Origin: JADCRZ01 sp037718865 | GTDB lineage: Bacteria; Bacteroidota; Bacteroidia; Chitinophagales; Chitinophagaceae | Reading direction: 5' to 3' | Length of the DNA: 64,000 nucleotides | Assembly: GCA_037718865.1 (NCBI GenBank) | Contig: JBBJMP010000006.1 | Location: 1 to 64,000 of the forward strand | Part shown: positions 63,113 through 64,000 of the stretch, piece after piece | Layout: each line of letters starts with the position of its first letter | How positions within the stretch are numbered: the first letter of the stretch is position 1 | The notes under the pieces: generated by a model | The model's database searches: none | Seen by the model: the letters and a program-made list of their open reading frames with translations, nothing else | What the model was told of the DNA's origin: nothing | Made by a program: the position numbers and the translations under genes

Positions 63113-64000
63113 ATGAATATTATTACTCCCATAAAACCTTACCTCCGTTTATCAGGTCTTGAACCTTTGGTCATCAGGCCGGAAACCAACTTTGTAAATG
63201 TTGGCGAACGCACTAATGTGACCGGTTCCAAAAAATTCGCCCGCCTCATCCGCGATGGTAAATACGAGGAAGCTTTATCCGTCGCCCGCCAGCAGGTTGA
63301 AAGCGGAGCACAGATTCTTGATGTGAACATGGATGATGCCTTACTGGATGGCGAAAAAGCCATGCCTGATTTCTTGAACCTGTTGCAGGCAGAACCAGAT
63401 ATTGCGAAGATCCCTATCATGATCGACTCGTCTAAATTCAGTATTATTGAAGCTGGCCTTAAATGCGTACAGGGTAAGTCTATCGTGAACTCCATCTCCA
63501 TGAAGGAAGGTGAGAAAAAATTCATTGAACAGGCCTTCATTTGTAAAAGTTTCGGTGCCTCTGTAGTTGTAATGGCATTTGATGAGAAAGGACAGGCCGA
63601 CACTCTTGAAAAAAAAGTCACCATCTCTGAGCGCGCGTACAAGATATTAACAGAAGAATGCGGCTACGACCCGCAGGACATCATTTTCGATCCTAATATT
63701 TTTGCTATTGCCACAGGTATAGAAGAGCACAATAATTACGCCGTTGATTTCATTGAAGCAACAAGGATTATCAAACAAAAAATGCCTTTGGTAAAAGTCA
63801 GTGGCGGTGTAAGTAACATGTCCTTCTCTTTTCGTGGTAACGATACCGTTAGAGAGGCCATGCACTCGGTTTTCCTCTATTATGCCATTAGGGCAGGGAT
63901 GGATATGGGCATCGTAAATGCCGGGCAGTTGGTAGTATACGATGAAATTGAACCCAGGTTACGCAACTTGTGTGAAGATGTTATTTTAAACCGGCACGAA
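63113..64000 (+). CDS. metH: Methionine synthase, pterin-binding and later domains (split MetH), incomplete at the window edge
   Basis: The frame is open from the ATG to the last base (296 codons) without a stop, so the gene continues past the window. It starts PYLRLSGLEPLVIRPETNFV and has the pterin-binding-domain motifs NVGERTNVTGSKKFARLI, GAQILDVNMDDALLDG, IPIMIDSSKFSIIEAGLK and IFDPNIFAIATGIEEHNNY. These bind methyl-tetrahydrofolate. Cobalamin-binding and activation domains would follow. The N-terminal homocysteine domain is in the preceding gene. Confidence 0.92.
   Translation, partial: MNIITPIKPYLRLSGLEPLVIRPETNFVNVGERTNVTGSKKFARLIRDGKYEEALSVARQQVESGAQILDVNMDDALLDGEKAMPDFLNLLQAEPDIAKIPIMIDSSKFSIIEAGLKCVQGKSIVNSISMKEGEKKFIEQAFICKSFGASVVVMAFDEKGQADTLEKKVTISERAYKILTEECGYDPQDIIFDPNIFAIATGIEEHNNYAVDFIEATRIIKQKMPLVKVSGGVSNMSFSFRGNDTVREAMHSVFLYYAIRAGMDMGIVNAGQLVVYDEIEPRLRNLCEDVILNRHE

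Noticed and set aside
61944..64000. metH as a frameshifted single gene
   Set aside because: The first frame ends naturally and the second has its own start after 131 bp holding repeat units, so it is a split gene and not a frameshift.

Overview
The window looks like a chromosomal segment of a Bacteroidota bacterium, most likely of the Chitinophagaceae or a close relative (the family is inferred). The evidence is a Kelch protein ending in a type IX secretion sorting domain, a TonB-dependent receptor with an N-terminal carboxypeptidase-regulatory-like domain, a DUF5606 protein, LytS/LytTR signalling, an NfuA-like scaffold, a split methionine synthase and scarce Shine-Dalgarno sequences. No rRNA, tRNA or CRISPR array was seen.

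Layout. 1-1.6 kb: an IS5-like insertion sequence running off the left edge. 1.6-12.2 kb: core genes mnmG, ybeY, a lone feoA-like gene and nadD, with two parS-like sites beside mnmG and inside the end of ybeY. These are followed by an M20 amidohydrolase, a chromate transporter, two SDR proteins, an NfuA-like scaffold and a divergent merC / sco-fur locus around a perfect 25-bp palindrome. 12.3-37.9 kb: pepF, DUF5606, an ECF sigma factor with a membrane protein and Spy/CnrX-like proteins, PfkB kinase, a SMUG2-like glycosylase, polA, a PhoD-like phosphatase, PBP4-like peptidase, mutL, Uma2, a GH3/serine-hydrolase fusion, a DegT aminotransferase and rpoN. Two decayed genes lie here: a truncated DUF1801 gene next to polA and the two ends of an M13 peptidase gene.

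37.9-56.5 kb is the accessory part. Two diverged, inactivated IS630-family copies each carry what appears to be the same 2441-bp group II intron, inserted at the same base in the codon before the catalytic glutamate of the transposase. Between them lie a six-repeat Kelch T9SS cargo, a vanadium-haloperoxidase-like lipoprotein, a tightly overlapping operon of two LytS-type histidine kinases (the second with eroded ATP-binding motifs), a LytTR regulator and a TonB receptor, and two small exported proteins. Both IS copies sit on the TA of a TAG stop codon next to a short palindrome.

56.5-64 kb returns to housekeeping: L,D-transpeptidase-like protein, AI-2E family permease, MATE transporter, EcsC protein, recR and a two-gene methionine synthase, the second gene running off the right edge. 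Short degenerate intergenic repeats occur throughout.

The most interesting items are the nested intron-in-IS630 pair with its dual site specificity, the kinase/degenerate-kinase pair, the CnrYXH-like sigma module and the parS pair by mnmG.
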